Assembly (NCBI RefSeq): GCF_003431975.1
Contig: NZ_CP027116.1
Location: 682,001-746,000 of the forward strand
DNA: 64,000 nucleotides
Direction of reading: 5' to 3'
Source: Bacillus pumilus
Lineage (GTDB): Bacteria; Bacillota; Bacilli; Bacillales; Bacillaceae
In this document: positions 62,220-64,000 of the stretch, piece after piece
How positions within the stretch are numbered: position 1 is the first letter of the stretch
How the letters are laid out: every line of letters starts with the position of its first letter
The notes under the pieces: model-generated
The model's database searches: none
The model's input: only the letters and a program-made list of their open reading frames with translations
What the model was told of the DNA's origin: nothing
Program-made: the position numbers and the translations under genes

Positions 62220-62453
62220 ATGTTATTCTCACCCTCAGTCATCAATGTCGGTGCTTTTAAAATCAATACAATGGATCAGGGTGCATCACTGACGCTAGGT
62301 CCATATCAGCAGGTCGATTATTTTCTCTCAATGAAATTGAACCAAGGATTTGGAGAGGACAATGGAGATTGTTCACCGCTTGTCATTCCGATCTCAAGCG
62401 TGTTAGATCCAGATATGGTGGACTCAAATTCAGTCAAAAACAGCGTAGTTTAA
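62220..62453 (+). CDS. GerPA/PF-like small spore protein
   Basis: 77 residues: SPSVINVGAFKINTMDQGASLTLGP is the GerP N-terminal pattern, followed by KLNQGFGEDNGDCSP, ISSVLDPDMVDS and a polar end. GerP proteins help germinants pass the spore coat in Bacillus. It starts seven bases after the preceding broken gene behind AAAGGAAGTGA and is convergent with yfnA. It is the only intact member of the local trio. Confidence 0.75.
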   Translation: MLFSPSVINVGAFKINTMDQGASLTLGPYQQVDYFLSMKLNQGFGEDNGDCSPLVIPISSVLDPDMVDSNSVKNSVV

Positions 62454-62461
62454 GCAAAAAA

Positions 62462-62489
62462 AGAGACCGGGAATCCCCGTGTCTCTTTT
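62462..62489. terminator. Convergent terminator before yfnA
   Basis: AGAGACCGGG pairs with CCCCGTGTCTCT (one mismatch), with A/T runs on both sides, between the GerP-like gene and yfnA. Confidence 0.8.
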
Positions 62490-63881
62490 CTAATGTGTTT
62501 CATTCAGATGGCTTTTTCGTCTTGCATAGGTGAAATAGACAACGACACCAATGGCCACCCAGATCAGGAAGGCTCTCCATGTTTCCCATGAAAGGGTAGT
62601 TGCGAGTGTGATACAAATAACCGCACTGATAATCGGAAGAACAGGCACGAATGGCACTTTAAACGCTGCTTTGACATTCGGGTGTTTTTTCCGTAAAACG
62701 ATGACGGCGATTGAAATGACTGTGAAGGCTGCAAGCGTACCGATGCTCACTAAATTCGCGAGCGTCGATAAGTTCACAAAGCCTACGATACATGCTGCGA
62801 CAGCACCTGTCAGCCAAGTGTTGGCAACCGGTGTTTGTGATTTTGGATTGACATTAGAGAAAACCTTTGGCATAAGACCATCGCGGCTCATGGCAAAGGT
62901 TAGGCGAACCTGAGCATAAACAAGTGCAATTAAAACCGTCGTAATTCCGATAATAGCACCTGCGGATATGATACCCGCCACACTATTAAGACCAACAACT
63001 TGAAGAGCAAATGCGACAGGGTCACTGACATTCAGCTTCGTATAGTGAACCATGCCAGTTAACACAAAGGACACACCGATGTATAAAATGGTACAAACAC
63101 CGAGCGCTCCGATAATACCAATCGGCATCGCCTTTTGTGGATTTTTGACCTCTTCAGATGCATTGGCAATCGCATCAAATCCAAGATAAGCAAAAAAGAC
63201 TGTTGCCGCACCTGCGATCACGCCATGAAAGCCCATCGGCATAAAAGGTGTCCAGTTTTCAGGTTTGACGTAAGCAAAGCCTGAGATGATAAAGAGAAGG
63301 ACGATGGCAATTTTGATCAGCACAATGATGTTATTCAGCTTCGTGCTTTCTTTGACGCCCCTTGAGACGATAAAGGTGATGAGCAAAATAATGAGTGCGC
63401 CTGGAAGGTTAAAGACGGCCCCATCAGCGGCTCCGGGTGCAGCTGATAAAGCCTTCGGTATGTGTAGACCGAATCCACTGAGCAGTGATTGAAAATAGGA
63501 CGACCATCCACTTGCTACAGCAGAGAGTGCAATCACATATTCAAGCATGAGATCCCAGCCCATTAAGAAGGCGAGGAATTCACCAAGTGTTGCGTAGGAA
63601 TACGTATAGACGCTGCCTGACACAGGAATGGACGAGGAGAATTCAGCGTAGCAAAAAGCAGCAAGGGCGCATGCGATCGCAGCCAAAATAAAAGATATAA
63701 TAATCGCAGGTCCCGCATCTTTCGCAGCAGCAACCCCCGTAATCACAAAGATTCCAGTCCCGACCACACAGCCAATGCCAAGCAAGATTAAATCAAACGT
63801 ATTTAACGAACGGCTGAGCCGCTTCGTTTGACTTTCAAGCATGAGCTGGTCGAGAGATTTTTTTCGAAATAAAGAACTCAT
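62490..63881 (-). CDS. yfnA: APC family amino acid permease YfnA
   Basis: 463-residue permease of the cationic amino acid transporter branch with 12 or more membrane segments. The hallmark GIGCVVGTGIFVITG lies in TM1, with FAYLGFDAIANASEEVKNPQ in TM6 and the RLTFAMSRDGLMP loop. Length and sequence match B. subtilis YfnA closely as I remember it. The ATG follows TTAGGAGG. A separate promoter lies upstream. Confidence 0.92.
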   Translation of the reverse strand: MSSLFRKKSLDQLMLESQTKRLSRSLNTFDLILLGIGCVVGTGIFVITGVAAAKDAGPAIIISFILAAIACALAAFCYAEFSSSIPVSGSVYTYSYATLGEFLAFLMGWDLMLEYVIALSAVASGWSSYFQSLLSGFGLHIPKALSAAPGAADGAVFNLPGALIILLITFIVSRGVKESTKLNNIIVLIKIAIVLLFIISGFAYVKPENWTPFMPMGFHGVIAGAATVFFAYLGFDAIANASEEVKNPQKAMPIGIIGALGVCTILYIGVSFVLTGMVHYTKLNVSDPVAFALQVVGLNSVAGIISAGAIIGITTVLIALVYAQVRLTFAMSRDGLMPKVFSNVNPKSQTPVANTWLTGAVAACIVGFVNLSTLANLVSIGTLAAFTVISIAVIVLRKKHPNVKAAFKVPFVPVLPIISAVICITLATTLSWETWRAFLIWVAIGVVVYFTYARRKSHLNETH

Positions 63882-63923
63882 GTTGACCTCCTAAAGGATA
63901 AATCTTTTCGTAAGACGAGTGTT

Positions 63924-63952
63924 AGTATATGCGTAAATGACAATTTAGTCAA
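63924..63952 (-). promoter_or_regulatory. yfnA promoter
   Basis: Minus strand: TTGACT (63947-63952), 17 bp and TATACT (63924-63929), about 45 bp before the yfnA start. Confidence 0.75.
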
Positions 63953-64000
63953 TTGGTTGAAAAACGCTTTAAATCACTAAAGTGTTAAACGTCACAAGCG

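Noticed and set aside
1..64000. tRNA, rRNA, CRISPR arrays, prophage or integrase genes
   Set aside because: I looked for cloverleaf-like stretches, regular short repeats and recombinase motifs and found none that I could support by eye.

Overview
The window is a chromosomal segment of a Bacillus of the B. pumilus group (B. pumilus, B. safensis or B. altitudinis). I base this on strong Bacillus ribosome binding sites, GTG/TTG starts, and two blocks of gene order familiar from B. subtilis. One is yerI-sapB-opuE-gatCAB-yerO-swrC-dgkB-rlmCD; the other is yfnHGFED-yfnC, with yfnA a little further on. These assignments come from reading the translations and from remembered family features; no search was run.

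Positions 1-23719 hold the right end of a hybrid PKS/NRPS cluster on the + strand. Five synthase genes, the first cut by the window edge, are followed by a small-molecule kinase. Most junctions overlap by 8 bp. The order is [KR end-ACP-C], [partial C-A-PCP], [KS-AT-KR-ACP], [KS-decayed AT-ACP-KS-AT-KR-ACP], [KS-AT-ACP-C-FkbH-ACP]. An acyl chain is joined to an amino acid, which then receives four C2 units with ketoreduction pattern yes/no/yes/no. That pattern is what the 8-hydroxy-3,4-dihydroisocoumarin of amicoumacin-type antibiotics requires. The kinase resembles AmiN/YerI amicoumacin kinases and sits at the yerI position. Oddities are an acyltransferase that has lost its active site, a terminal C-FkbH-ACP appendix in which the C domain and probably the FkbH domain have altered catalytic residues, an adenylation code that looks Gln/Glu-like, and no thioesterase. 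A membrane-anchored alkaline phosphatase converges on the kinase and may complete a phosphorylation/dephosphorylation self-protection pair.

Positions 25246-41914 are mostly core genome: sapB, opuE with a good sigma-B promoter, the gatCAB amidotransferase operon, the yerO/swrC regulator-pump pair, a nucleoside hydrolase, dgkB, rlmCD, a tRNA-dihydrouridine synthase, a SUKH-family protein and an acidic protein of unknown function. Positions 42068-51574 are a patchwork: an Rrf2 regulator and a thioredoxin-reductase-like flavoprotein sharing the same 13-bp palindrome, a frameshifted DUF3885 relic, licH with an RpiR regulator, a decayed MFS gene, a YbaK-type deacylase, a LysR/MFS divergent pair, a DUF3900-like gene, a small DUF1540-type gene, and a perfect Fur box over a promoter that may drive an antisense RNA.

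Positions 51748-63881 hold the yfnHGFED operon (CDP-sugar synthesis and glycosyltransferases, linked to spore-surface polysaccharide in B. subtilis), yfnC, a class B penicillin-binding protein, an SLC13 transporter, three small GerP-like spore genes (one with an in-frame stop, one short and antiparallel) and yfnA. No tRNA, rRNA, insertion sequence, CRISPR array or integrase was seen.
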